A stretch of 64,000 nucleotides of DNA from Cyanothece sp. BG0011 (GTDB taxonomy: Bacteria > Cyanobacteriota > Cyanobacteriia > Cyanobacteriales > Microcystaceae): positions 1 through 64,000 of the forward strand of contig NZ_PRLH01000092.1 of assembly GCF_003013815.1 (NCBI RefSeq), in the 5' to 3' direction. A model generated the notes under the pieces. It was not told where the DNA came from. It did no database searches and saw only the letters and a program-made list of their open reading frames with translations. Below, one piece after another: positions 45,885 through 55,372 of this stretch; position 1 is the first letter of the stretch, and the number at the start of each line of letters is the position of its first letter. Position numbers and translations under genes: made by a program.

Positions 45885-46979
45885 TCATTGGTGCAACAAA
45901 GTCTTAATTTTCTGCTTTATTTGTTTAGTTTTATCCTTTGCCGCCAAAAACGCAGTGAGACTGTTAATCAGATGATTGGTTTCACTCATAGCTGGAGTTG
46001 TCTGAGATTGATAAAAATGTCGAGTGGACGTAAACGTCTGTTGTAGAGAATATTTGTCTTTTTTCTGCACTAATTCAGCTAGACGAGCGTAAACTTTAGC
46101 TAAACGACCGATTAAATCAGAATTTTCCTGATTTGACAACATGATCTCTAGATAGAGAGAACCATCTTGAGCAAATAAACGACTGACCATATCCAGTTGA
46201 ACACGAAACAGAGGACTGGTAACCCCCAAAGTTTTCTGTAAATCAACCCCTTCTTCAGCTAAAAACACCCCTAGACCAAAAACCGAAAAATGGCGAATTG
46301 CTTGAACCACTCCCATTAAGCGATCGTGTTCTTCAGGAGAACAATAAACCAAATTTCCTCCCTGATTTTCAATCAAATCAAGAAACCATTGACAAGCTTG
46401 AAGATGACGACCAGGACAGACAACCACATTTTGAGATAAAAAAGAAGTGACCCCAGGGCCAAACATCGGATGTAACCCCACCACTGGCCCCTGATGATAC
46501 TCCAGCATTGTCGAAACCACTGAAACCTTAAGGCTACTAATATCCACTAAAACAGCCGAAGGATTAAGAAACGGAGCCGCTTTGTCGATAACAGTGGTGA
46601 TAATATTAATTGGCACACATAATAAGACAAGATCTGCCCTATCTAAAAGCTCAGGGGCATCATCCCAGTTACTTTGCTCAATAATATCAACCCGATGTCC
46701 TGCATCAAATAGCTGACAAGCAAAAAATTGCCCCATTTTTCCTCGCCCTCCGATGAGGGTAACTCGTTTAGAATCTGTTGAATTAAGAGAATTATTAATT
46801 GCCTGGTTAGCAGCTTGACAGTTAAGCGTTAAATTTTGCCAAACAAATTCGGGAACATCATTTTGATGTAGTAGTTGATTGATGCCAGAAGCAGCTTCAG
46901 GATGACCTTTAGATAATTTTGAAGCTGCAATTTTTTGACCAAGCAGTTCGATTAATTGGCGATCGAGAGATGAAAGCAT
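45885..46979 (-). CDS. tyrA: Prephenate dehydrogenase, E. coli T-protein type
   Basis: Converts prephenate to 4-hydroxyphenylpyruvate, here the likely direct precursor for scytonemin. The 364-aa protein aligns by eye along its length with E. coli TyrA. It has a short N-terminal chorismate-mutase-like helix (DRQLIELLGQKIAASKLSKG), a nucleotide-binding VTLIGGRGKMGQFFACQLFD, LVLLCVPINIITTVIDKAAP, GLHPMFGPGVTSF and VVQAIRHFSVFGLGVFLAEE. The mutase part lacks the first helix residues of the E. coli enzyme, so mutase activity is doubtful. It differs from the short arogenate dehydrogenase usual in cyanobacteria. It is last in the minus-strand precursor run, 241 bp after the DAHP synthase gene. Confidence 0.9.
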   Translation of the reverse strand: MLSSLDRQLIELLGQKIAASKLSKGHPEAASGINQLLHQNDVPEFVWQNLTLNCQAANQAINNSLNSTDSKRVTLIGGRGKMGQFFACQLFDAGHRVDIIEQSNWDDAPELLDRADLVLLCVPINIITTVIDKAAPFLNPSAVLVDISSLKVSVVSTMLEYHQGPVVGLHPMFGPGVTSFLSQNVVVCPGRHLQACQWFLDLIENQGGNLVYCSPEEHDRLMGVVQAIRHFSVFGLGVFLAEEGVDLQKTLGVTSPLFRVQLDMVSRLFAQDGSLYLEIMLSNQENSDLIGRLAKVYARLAELVQKKDKYSLQQTFTSTRHFYQSQTTPAMSETNHLINSLTAFLAAKDKTKQIKQKIKTLLHQ

Positions 46980-47220
46980 AGTCTTAAAAGTGAGAGGTTA
47001 GAATTCAGAAGTTAGTAGGAGACTTGAGGACTAGGAAACGGGAAAAGTGGGTCATACTACTCGGTTAAGCCCAGAGCAGTATTGAGAGAGTTGGAGAATG
47101 AGATAAAGAGTCTTTTAAGTGCTATTCCATCTTGCTTCTATCGCTTTGTATCGCAGATACATTATATTTCAATGGTTCTCCCTTTGCCTCCCCTGCTCCC
47201 TCTGCCCCTTTTTTGAGCTA

Positions 47221-48282
47221 TCAAGCGAGGATAGCCAGAGTCGGCTGTACCCGATCAACAACTTGACACATTCCCTCAAGTTCGTGAGAAAGACGATCAA
47301 ATTGTTCTAATGTTAAAGATTGGGGACCATCGGATAAAGCCTGAGCCGGGTTAGGATGAACTTCAATCATCAAAGAATCTGCCCCCACTGCGATCGCCGC
47401 TTTAGCCATAACAGGGACAAAAGAGGATTTGCCAGTCCCGTGACTAGGGTCAACCATAATCGGCAGATGAGTCAAAGAGCGTAAAACTGGAACGGCCGAT
47501 AAATCTAACGTATTGCGAGTATATTGACGATCAAAGGTTCTAATGCCTCTTTCACAGAGAATAACATTGGGATTTCCCGACACCAGGATATATTCTGCGG
47601 CCATTAACCAATCATTGATTGTCGCCGAAATACCCCGTTTCAGTAACACGGGTTTATTTTGCGCCCCGACTTTTTTCAGGAGGGAGAAATTTTGCATATT
47701 ACGGGCGCCCACTTGAAGAATATCGGCCACATCAGCCACCCGCTCAACATCGGTACTATCCATCACTTCGGTAATAATGCCCAGTCCAGTGGCTTCTCGC
47801 GCTGCCCAGAGCATTCCTAAAGCACTTTCTCCATGGCCTTGAAAAGAGTAAGGAGAGGTACGGGGTTTATAGGCACCACCCCTTAAAAACTTAGCCCCTG
47901 CTGCTTTAACCCGTTTTGCCGTTTCGACAATCATCTCTTCGCTTTCTACCGAACAAGGGCCTGCAATCAAGACAACAGGGTGAGCTTCACCGAACTTGAC
48001 ATCACCATTAGGAGTAGAGACAATGACTTCGCTTTCTTGTCCATAACGATATTCACGACTCGCCCGTTTAAAAGGTTTTTCTACCCGTAAAACTTGTTCT
48101 ATCCAAGGACTAACTTCTTGAATGAGTAACGGGTCAAGACTGCTAGTCTCTCCAATCATACCGATAATTACTTGATGTCTACCGACCACTTTTTCGGCTT
48201 TGACGGGTAAAGTTGTGGTAATTTCTTGGATAGTGCGGTTAATTTCGATTTCTGGGGTTCCTTTTTTGAGAATAATGATCAT
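47221..48282 (-). CDS. 3-deoxy-7-phosphoheptulonate (DAHP) synthase, class I-beta
   Basis: First step of the shikimate pathway (erythrose-4-phosphate plus PEP). The 353-aa protein has an N-terminal ferredoxin-like regulatory domain (residues 1-70, [20 protein letters not shown]), then the KDSA/AroF barrel: [48 protein letters not shown] and [16 protein letters not shown]. This is the Thermotoga/Bacillus type. It is a dedicated extra copy, as found in scytonemin clusters (aroG in Nostoc). 17 bp separate it from trpD. Confidence 0.93.
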   Translation of the reverse strand: MIIILKKGTPEIEINRTIQEITTTLPVKAEKVVGRHQVIIGMIGETSSLDPLLIQEVSPWIEQVLRVEKPFKRASREYRYGQESEVIVSTPNGDVKFGEAHPVVLIAGPCSVESEEMIVETAKRVKAAGAKFLRGGAYKPRTSPYSFQGHGESALGMLWAAREATGLGIITEVMDSTDVERVADVADILQVGARNMQNFSLLKKVGAQNKPVLLKRGISATINDWLMAAEYILVSGNPNVILCERGIRTFDRQYTRNTLDLSAVPVLRSLTHLPIMVDPSHGTGKSSFVPVMAKAAIAVGADSLMIEVHPNPAQALSDGPQSLTLEQFDRLSHELEGMCQVVDRVQPTLAILA

Positions 48283-48299
48283 GGGAGTAATACCTCTAA

Positions 48300-49403
48300 T
48301 TAGTTGTAACGATTTTTAGAAAGAGATTGAGAAAACTGGGATAAGTGCGCTACTTTTTGCCAAGCTTCTCCACTTTTTAAGACAGTTTGAGCTACTTCGA
48401 CCCCTTGGGCTAAGGTTTCGAGTAAATCAGCTTTTTGGGGTAGTGCTTTAGCCACAAACAAAGCCAAAGCCGTATTTAAAGCCACGACATCTTGTTGCGC
48501 TTGGGTTCCCTTGCCTTGTAGTACCCGTTTTAAAATTTCGGCATTTTCGGCAACATTGCCCCCTTTGAGGGCTAAAGTTGGGGCAGGGTCAAGATTTAAC
48601 TGTTTAACATCGAGGGTTAAAAAATCAATTTGGTCTCCTTGAATAATGGCCAAATCATTAAGATCCCCTAATCCTGCCTCATCTAGCCTTTCTCTGCCAT
48701 AAACCACAATCCCCCAATCTGTGCTAAGGTGACGCAGGGCATCAGCAAAGATTTCGACTAAGCTAGGGTCACTCACCCCGATCACTTGTCCTGTGGGTTG
48801 TAGCGGATTAACTAACGGGCCTAAAAGATTGAAAATGGTGCGAATTTTAAGGGTTTTGCGGAAAGAAGCCACGGATTTTAAGGCCGGATGCCATCCAGGG
48901 GCAAAAAGAAAAGTAATTCCAATTTTTTCTACGGCTTCTTGGGAGAGGTCAGGGTCAGCATTAAGGTTAATGCCTAAAGCTTCCACCACATCGGCAGAAC
49001 CCGCTTTACTCGAAGCCGAACGGTTGCCATGTTTGGCCACCTTTACCCCTGCTGCGGCGGCCACAAAAGCCACTGCCGTAGAAATATTAAAGGTAGAGGC
49101 ACCATCGCCTCCCGTACCGCAAGTATCAATTAAGGGGACATCGAGAGCGTGTCGACTCACAGGACATAAAGATTGAGCATCAAGCACCTGTACCATTCCG
49201 ATTAATTCTTCAGCAGACACCCCTTTAGCATTAATAGCCGTTAAAATAGCTCCTGAGAGAACAGGCGGAATGTCATCGGTGAGCCAACCCTGCATTAAAT
49301 CAGTAGCTTGAGGGACGGAGAGGGATTGACCAGCGAGGAGTTGCTGTAAGAATTCTGGCCAATGTGGGGATAAAGAGGGGTTTCTCGTAATTGTTTGCAT
49401 CAT
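48300..49403 (-). CDS. trpD: Anthranilate phosphoribosyltransferase
   Basis: Adds phosphoribose to anthranilate in tryptophan synthesis. The 367-aa protein shows the PRPP-binding [40 protein letters not shown], and the [20 protein letters not shown] and [10 protein letters not shown] blocks. It lies between trpB (21 bp) and the DAHP synthase gene, so it is part of one operon. Confidence 0.95.
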   Translation of the reverse strand: MMQTITRNPSLSPHWPEFLQQLLAGQSLSVPQATDLMQGWLTDDIPPVLSGAILTAINAKGVSAEELIGMVQVLDAQSLCPVSRHALDVPLIDTCGTGGDGASTFNISTAVAFVAAAAGVKVAKHGNRSASSKAGSADVVEALGINLNADPDLSQEAVEKIGITFLFAPGWHPALKSVASFRKTLKIRTIFNLLGPLVNPLQPTGQVIGVSDPSLVEIFADALRHLSTDWGIVVYGRERLDEAGLGDLNDLAIIQGDQIDFLTLDVKQLNLDPAPTLALKGGNVAENAEILKRVLQGKGTQAQQDVVALNTALALFVAKALPQKADLLETLAQGVEVAQTVLKSGEAWQKVAHLSQFSQSLSKNRYN

Positions 49404-49424
49404 GACAACAGATTTTTACAATAT

Positions 49425-50657
49425 TTACAGTTGATTCATTTGTTTGGCGACGGTTTGAACGTCCTTATCACCCCGTCCAGAACAGTTAATGACAATACGG
49501 GGACACCCTTCGAGTTGAGGACAGAGGGTTTCGAGATAGGCGAAAGCATGGGCAGTTTCCAGGGCAGGAATAATGCCTTCTAAACGAGAGATTTGCTCAA
49601 AAGCCTTTAACGCTTGCTCATCAGTGACACTGTAATATTCAGCCCGTTGAGTGTCTTTTAAATAACTATGCTCAGGACCCACCCCAGGATAATCTAATCC
49701 TGCGCTGATAGAATGGGCTTCAATAACCTGGCCTTCTTCATCTTGGAGGAGATAACTCATCGCACCGTGAAGCACTCCAACCTGTCCCCGGGTTAAGGTG
49801 GCTGCGTGTTTGGGAGAATTAACCCCTTCCCCGGCCGCTTCAACACCGATTAATCTGACAGTGGGTTCATCGAGAAACTCATGAAACAGTCCGATGGCAT
49901 TAGAACCGCCTCCCACACAAGCTAAGAGAATATCCGGCAGTCCTCCCCATTTTTCCTGGGCCTGACGACGGGTTTCTTGACCAATGATGGCGTGAAAATC
50001 GCGGACTAACATGGGATAGGGATGAGGCCCCGCCACCGAGCCTAAAATATAGTGAGTGGTTTCTACATTCGTGACCCAATCTCTGATCGCTTCAGAAGTG
50101 GCATCTTTGAGGGTTCCTGTTCCGGCGGTGACAGGTTGAACTGTTGCCCCTAATAGTTTCATACGAAACACATTTAAGGACTGTCGTTCCATGTCATGAA
50201 TGCCCATGTAGATGATGCACTCTAAACCAAACCGAGCGCAAGCCGTTGCCGTTGCCACCCCGTGTTGTCCGGCACCTGTTTCTGCAATAATGCGCTGTTT
50301 GCCCATGCGCTTGGCTAAAATGACTTGACCGAGGGCATTGTTAATTTTGTGGGCTCCGGTATGGTTTAAATCTTCCCGTTTTAGATAAATTTGGGGACCG
50401 GTGCCATCAGGACGACGATAATGTTCACTCAAGCGTTCAGCAAAATAGAGGGGGCTAGGACGACCGACATAATCAGTTAATAGGTTGATCAGTTCCGCCC
50501 TGAAAGATAAATCATCTCGATATTGATGATAGGCAGTTTCTAGTTCTTTGAGGGCGGGCATCAAGGTTTCAGGGACATATTTACCGCCAAACTGACCAAA
50601 TCTTCCTAACTTATCGGGATTTTGACTTGAAATTGTAGGCTTTTGAATGCTTACCAT
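49425..50657 (-). CDS. trpB: Tryptophan synthase beta chain
   Basis: PLP enzyme joining indole and serine. The 410-aa protein has [18 protein letters not shown], the PLP lysine in [20 protein letters not shown], the [20 protein letters not shown] loop, and the phosphate loop [12 protein letters not shown]. It is the TrpB1 type that partners TrpA. A housekeeping trpB probably exists elsewhere in the genome. Confidence 0.96.
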   Translation of the reverse strand: MVSIQKPTISSQNPDKLGRFGQFGGKYVPETLMPALKELETAYHQYRDDLSFRAELINLLTDYVGRPSPLYFAERLSEHYRRPDGTGPQIYLKREDLNHTGAHKINNALGQVILAKRMGKQRIIAETGAGQHGVATATACARFGLECIIYMGIHDMERQSLNVFRMKLLGATVQPVTAGTGTLKDATSEAIRDWVTNVETTHYILGSVAGPHPYPMLVRDFHAIIGQETRRQAQEKWGGLPDILLACVGGGSNAIGLFHEFLDEPTVRLIGVEAAGEGVNSPKHAATLTRGQVGVLHGAMSYLLQDEEGQVIEAHSISAGLDYPGVGPEHSYLKDTQRAEYYSVTDEQALKAFEQISRLEGIIPALETAHAFAYLETLCPQLEGCPRIVINCSGRGDKDVQTVAKQMNQL

Positions 50658-50729
50658 GATATTTTTATGATTAAAAATTGAGCAAGTTGAGACAAGAAAT
50701 AGGGAACAAGGGAGCAGTGAGTCATCCCG

Positions 50730-51548
50730 TTACCCTAAACTGCCGGCAGGAACCTGACAAAGGGCAGATTTTAGACTTTGAGCCAGTTTTTCGACTGCTT
50801 GCAGTCCTTGAGTCGGAGAACTGTTGTTTAAACGTTTGACAAATGCGCTGCCGACAATGACCGCATCTGCGCCCCATTCTTGAACTTGACGGGCTTGTTC
50901 AGGGGTAGAAATGCCAAATCCCACCCCAATGGGTTTATCCGTAATTTGTCGTATTTGCGGTAGTAAGGTTTGGACTCTGGTTTCCATGGCAGAACGAACT
51001 CCTGTCACCCCCGTTACACTGACAAAGTAGATAAAGCCTTGAGACTGAGTGGCGATCGCCTTAATGCGTTCAGGGGAACTGGTGGGGGCAATTAACAAAG
51101 TGAGATCAATGCCATGCTCAGCAGCCGTATTGATGACTTCGGAGGATTCTTCTAGGGGTAAATCAGGAATAATCAGACCTTTGACCCCTGCACGGGCAAT
51201 TTGTGCCATAAATGTCTCAATACCGCGATAAAAAATAGGATTATAATAGGTAAAGAGGATAATAGGAGCTTGTAAGCGAGGGCTGAGAGTTTGCACTAGA
51301 TCAAGCACTGGTTCTAAGCGAGTGCCTCTTTGCAGGGCGCGGGTAGCAGCCGCTTGAATTACTGGCCCATCAGCTAAGGGGTCGGCATAGGGAACCCCCA
51401 GTTCGATAAAATTGGCTCCGTTACGATCTAAGATTTGTAAGGCTTTTGCGGTGGTTTCTAAATCAGGATCTCCTGCTGTAATAAAGGGAATTAAGGCACA
51501 TTGTTTGTCTTGTCTTAGGGTTTGGAAATGGCGAGAAATAGTAGTCAT
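50730..51548 (-). CDS. trpA: Tryptophan synthase alpha chain
   Basis: Releases indole from indole-3-glycerol phosphate and channels it to TrpB. The 272-aa protein has the catalytic Glu/Asp pair in [20 protein letters not shown], then [14 protein letters not shown]-like sequence, [11 protein letters not shown], and the phosphate loop [13 protein letters not shown] plus [12 protein letters not shown]. Located between trpC and trpB on the same strand. Confidence 0.95.
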   Translation of the reverse strand: MTTISRHFQTLRQDKQCALIPFITAGDPDLETTAKALQILDRNGANFIELGVPYADPLADGPVIQAAATRALQRGTRLEPVLDLVQTLSPRLQAPIILFTYYNPIFYRGIETFMAQIARAGVKGLIIPDLPLEESSEVINTAAEHGIDLTLLIAPTSSPERIKAIATQSQGFIYFVSVTGVTGVRSAMETRVQTLLPQIRQITDKPIGVGFGISTPEQARQVQEWGADAVIVGSAFVKRLNNSSPTQGLQAVEKLAQSLKSALCQVPAGSLG

Positions 51549-51568
51549 GTTACTTAAAATACAGAAAG

Positions 51569-52450
51569 TTAACTGATGGCTGATGCCAGGGGTTGATAAA
51601 GGTTGATAACTGCTTTTTCCCAGTCAGATTGTTTAATGAGAGATTCTCCGACTAATACGCCGTTAGCCCCTGCTTTGGCGACTCTTTCTAAATCAGTATG
51701 AGTATGAATGCCTGATTCACTGATAACAGTAATGTCCAACTTTTCTAACTGTTCACGTCTTTGGTTGATTAACTGTTCAGTGGTTTCGAGATCAACGGTA
51801 AAATTTTCTAAATTGCGATTATTAATGCCGAGTAAATGCACCCCAGATAAACCGAGGACTCGGTCAAGTTCTTTGAGGGTATGCACTTCAACTAAGGCAT
51901 CCATGTCTAAAGAATGGGTTAAGTTGAGCAACATCTGTAGGTCTTGATCCGACAAAATAGCAGCGATGAGTAAGACCGCATTGGCCCCTCTCGCACAGGC
52001 TAAATAAATTTGATAAGGATCGATAACAAATTCCTTACAGAGTAGTGGCAGAGAGCTAACGGCGCAAATTTGCAGTAAATAATCGAAACTTCCGCCAAAA
52101 AATTGATTATCCGTTAAAACTGATAGACAAGTCGCCCCTCCCCGTTGATAAGCCAAAGCAATTTCAACAGGATTAAAATTAGGGCAAATAATGCCACGAC
52201 TCGGAGATGCTTTTTTGACCTCTGCAATAAGACTCGGTTGATTGACATTTTTTTCAATTGCCCGACGAAAACTCCCTTGTTTAAAAAGGGGTTTAATCTG
52301 TTTTTGCAGGTCACTTAAAGGGACTTGCAGTCGCATTTGAGCCACTTCTTGTTCTTTGTACCAGACGATCGCTTCTAAAATATGACGGGGTTGAGCGTCA
52401 GGGGGAGCGATCGCATAATTAGGGGTTTCTAAACGACGACGAATTTGCAT
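51569..52450 (-). CDS. trpC: Indole-3-glycerol-phosphate synthase, sunscreen-locus copy
   Basis: Second trpC of the window. From Met 52450 it begins [20 protein letters not shown], matching the start of the stand-alone copy ([10 protein letters not shown]). The frame is open to 52519, but the extra residues are unlike the family. 293 aa, with [50 protein letters not shown] and [13 protein letters not shown]. In N. punctiforme scytonemin genes such extra trp copies supply tryptophan for the pigment. Confidence 0.95.
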   Translation of the reverse strand: MQIRRRLETPNYAIAPPDAQPRHILEAIVWYKEQEVAQMRLQVPLSDLQKQIKPLFKQGSFRRAIEKNVNQPSLIAEVKKASPSRGIICPNFNPVEIALAYQRGGATCLSVLTDNQFFGGSFDYLLQICAVSSLPLLCKEFVIDPYQIYLACARGANAVLLIAAILSDQDLQMLLNLTHSLDMDALVEVHTLKELDRVLGLSGVHLLGINNRNLENFTVDLETTEQLINQRREQLEKLDITVISESGIHTHTDLERVAKAGANGVLVGESLIKQSDWEKAVINLYQPLASAIS

Positions 52451-52493
52451 GATGATGAAAAATAAATAAAAAGGGACAAAAACCAAGAAATTA

Positions 52494-54719
52494 CTACTTT
52501 CTAACTTCCGTTTTTTCACTTTTTGGGTGTAATACTTCAGGTTTAGCCGATTTGGTGTAAGTTTCGATTACATTTTTGATAATTCCCAGTCCAACGCCTC
52601 CCCCTAGGGTCATAATAGATTCGGGGTGAAACTGAACTGCTGCGATCGGTAGGGTTTGATGCTCAATAGCCATGATGACTTGATCCTCTGAAAAAGCAGT
52701 GACCTTAAATTCATCAGGCAACTTCTCAGGAAGGGCATATAAAGAGTGATAGCGACCCACTGTAAAGGAAGTCGGCAGATTTTTAAACAAGGCTGAAGAA
52801 CTCGCAGTCACTGAAACTAAAGAGGTTTTACCATGTTGAGGATAGGATAAAGTGCCTAACTCTCCTTTGAAGGCTTCAACAATTCCTTGTAATCCTAAAC
52901 AAACCCCAAAAATAGGTAATTTTCTTTCAATACAAGCATCAACCATTGTAGGAACCTCAAATTCTCCCGGACTTCCGGGGCCAGGAGACAACACCACGAG
53001 ATCCGGTGACATTTTATCTAACATCGCCAGAGCAAAATCATGGCGTACGGTGGTTACGATAGTTCCTGCCTGACGCAGATAGTTGGCTAACGTATGAACA
53101 AAAGAATCTTCATAGTCAATTAACAAAACCCGTTTGGCTGAAGAAGTGAGTTTGAGGTTAATGGACAGACCCTCGCCGTTTTCACAGTCTTCTAAAGGTT
53201 GAGGAGTTGCGCCTAAAGTTTGAAACAGGGCTGCCGCTTTAGTTAAAGTTTCTTGTTCTTCAGCTTCAGGAATAGAGTCATAGAGAAGGGTTGCCCCGAC
53301 TCTTACCTCGGCAATTGAATCTTTTTGGCGTATGGTGCGTAAAATTAACCCAGTGTTAAGATTCCCATTAAACGCTAAATAACCCACTGCTCCCCCGTAC
53401 CAACGGCGCGGACTGCGTTCATTTTGCTCAATAAACTGTATAGCCGAAGGTTTGGGTGCGCCGGTGACTGTAACTGCCCAAGTATGGCTTAAAAAGGCAT
53501 CTAAAGCGTCAAATTCGGGTCTAAGAATACCTTCAACATGATCCACCGTATGAATTAAATGACTGTACAATTCAACTTGACGACGGCCAATCACTTGCAC
53601 CGAACCCGGTTCACAAATACGGGATTTATCATTGCGGTCAACATCGGTACACATGGTTAACTCAGCTTCATCTTTATGAGAATTGAGTAACTCGCGAATT
53701 CGCAGCGCGTCATCAATGGCATCTTCTCCCCGACTAATAGTGCCACTAATAGGACAAGTTTCGACAGTTTGACCTTCTACGCGCACAAACATTTCAGGAG
53801 AAGCACCGACAAGATATTCACCCCCTAAATTAAAAATAAAGCCGTAGGGACTCGGATTGATTTGTTGTAGGGTTTGAAATAATTGGCTTGGGGCAGTTTC
53901 ACAGGTTTGGAAAAAGCTTTGAGAAGGAACTACTTCAAATAAGTCACCACGGACAAAATAATCTCGGGCCTTTTCTACTTGCTGAGCATATTCTCCTGGT
54001 TGGTGATCCGAAATTTGGGATAAAGGTAGCCGTTTGCCCCGATAATCAACCATTTCACCAATTCGAGGCAAGCCTTGAGTATCCCCAAAATAGGTACTAA
54101 ATTCATATTGACAACAGTAAGCCCGTTGTAGATAATAATCCACAATGACTAATTCATCGGGTAAATATAGCACTAAATCCCGTTGATCGGCTGCACGAGA
54201 TTGATGTTTTTTAATTGGCTCAAACTGAAAGACTAAATCGTAAGCAAATGCCCCATAAAGACCTAAATGTTTATCGTCTTGACTGTGAAATATTTGGCTA
54301 ATTTCTCTAATAATGGTAAAAACCGAGGGTTGCTTACTTCTGTGTTCTTCAGAGAAAAATTCTTGGCTTTTTTGAACCGAACCCGTAATTGCATCTTTAT
54401 CAATAATGACTTTCTCAAGCTGAGAATGGGTGCAAAGATGTCGAGCCATATAAGGCAAAAGCCTAATTCCTCGTTCATTATGAGCTTTTATGGTAAAGGT
54501 GCGATCCTGAGTGGATAATTCAAGGGGAGGATTAACGAATCCAATCGCCCATCGTTTGTAGCGTCCTGGATATTCATAACTACTACTGAGTAAGCCTCCC
54601 CGTTGAGAGTCTAGGCAAGATAGTATATTTTTGAGAGCAGTATCTTTATCCATTTCAATGATTGAACGAGATACTTGAATACCGCCTTGGGTTACATAAC
54701 AATAGCTGTCTGTCATCAT
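52494..54719 (-). CDS. trpE: Anthranilate synthase, fused TrpE-TrpG
   Basis: Makes anthranilate from chorismate and glutamine. The 741-aa fusion has the TrpE part (about 1-520), with CPISGTISRGEDAIDDALRI, DVDRNDKSRICEPGSVQVIG and TVTGAPKPSAIQFIE. The TrpG amidotransferase (about 535-725) has the Cys nucleophile in PIFGVCLGLQGIVEAF and the His-Glu of AVQFHPESIMT. The N-terminus has GGLLSSSYEYPGRYKRW, the region that binds feedback tryptophan in other TrpE proteins. It is first in the minus-strand run, and faces the divergent control region. Confidence 0.95.
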   Translation of the reverse strand: MMTDSYCYVTQGGIQVSRSIIEMDKDTALKNILSCLDSQRGGLLSSSYEYPGRYKRWAIGFVNPPLELSTQDRTFTIKAHNERGIRLLPYMARHLCTHSQLEKVIIDKDAITGSVQKSQEFFSEEHRSKQPSVFTIIREISQIFHSQDDKHLGLYGAFAYDLVFQFEPIKKHQSRAADQRDLVLYLPDELVIVDYYLQRAYCCQYEFSTYFGDTQGLPRIGEMVDYRGKRLPLSQISDHQPGEYAQQVEKARDYFVRGDLFEVVPSQSFFQTCETAPSQLFQTLQQINPSPYGFIFNLGGEYLVGASPEMFVRVEGQTVETCPISGTISRGEDAIDDALRIRELLNSHKDEAELTMCTDVDRNDKSRICEPGSVQVIGRRQVELYSHLIHTVDHVEGILRPEFDALDAFLSHTWAVTVTGAPKPSAIQFIEQNERSPRRWYGGAVGYLAFNGNLNTGLILRTIRQKDSIAEVRVGATLLYDSIPEAEEQETLTKAAALFQTLGATPQPLEDCENGEGLSINLKLTSSAKRVLLIDYEDSFVHTLANYLRQAGTIVTTVRHDFALAMLDKMSPDLVVLSPGPGSPGEFEVPTMVDACIERKLPIFGVCLGLQGIVEAFKGELGTLSYPQHGKTSLVSVTASSSALFKNLPTSFTVGRYHSLYALPEKLPDEFKVTAFSEDQVIMAIEHQTLPIAAVQFHPESIMTLGGGVGLGIIKNVIETYTKSAKPEVLHPKSEKTEVRK

Positions 54720-55372
54720 GAAATACTTTTAAAGATTACTTGTAATAGAGTTAATAGAGATAAAAACGGGTTTATCTACTCGATGTAATTAAACTTATCT
54801 CTGCTGTTTCGTTAGTACAGTTAACTTGTAGTTTAATCAGCATTATTTTTTTAGACAATGAACAAACTTTAGATAAAAGTATCTATTTTTTATTAGAACA
54901 TTAACTATAACTTTAGATAGAGATTGTCTTAATCTTGAGTAAGATAGAAAAAAATATTGTTAAAAATTTATACAGCCAAAGTCTTGTTATAACTGATTCT
55001 CAGCTATTCTTGCCATTCATTTTAGTTCGGCTAATTTCTGCCAATCTATAAATTTTGAATAAGTGTCAAAAGATAGTTCATTGTTTTTTGCTGTCTAAGT
55101 TAATTAATCTTTGACATAGTAAACAAGCACTTGACTTAAATCATTTTTTGATTTTCTGATCCCTATCCATGCCCAACCATTAGAGATGTAAATCTTTACC
55201 AAAATTAGCCTTGATTTTAAATTTTGAGGATTAATGAGTTGTGCAAACACATAAGTTTGGAAGATCAAAGATTGTTCATCAAATAGAGATGTTTATGGTT
55301 GAAATGATGAATTTTAATATCGATCAAATCTATGGTCGTGCATGGTGCTTTCACTAATGTTTTGGAGGTTTT
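54720..55372. promoter_or_regulatory. Divergent control region of the sunscreen locus
   Basis: 653 bp without a convincing gene, between trpE (-) and the first acidic repeat gene (+). It should hold promoters for both the precursor run and the scy run, and the AraC-type regulator's sites. A GGAGG ribosome site lies at about 55360-55365, just before the plus-strand ATG. The long leader on both sides leaves room for attenuation or a small RNA, but I found no clear tryptophan leader peptide. Confidence 0.6.

Noticed and set aside
54720-55372. Tryptophan leader peptide/attenuator
   Set aside because: No short frame with consecutive Trp codons followed by paired hairpins was found on the trpE side.
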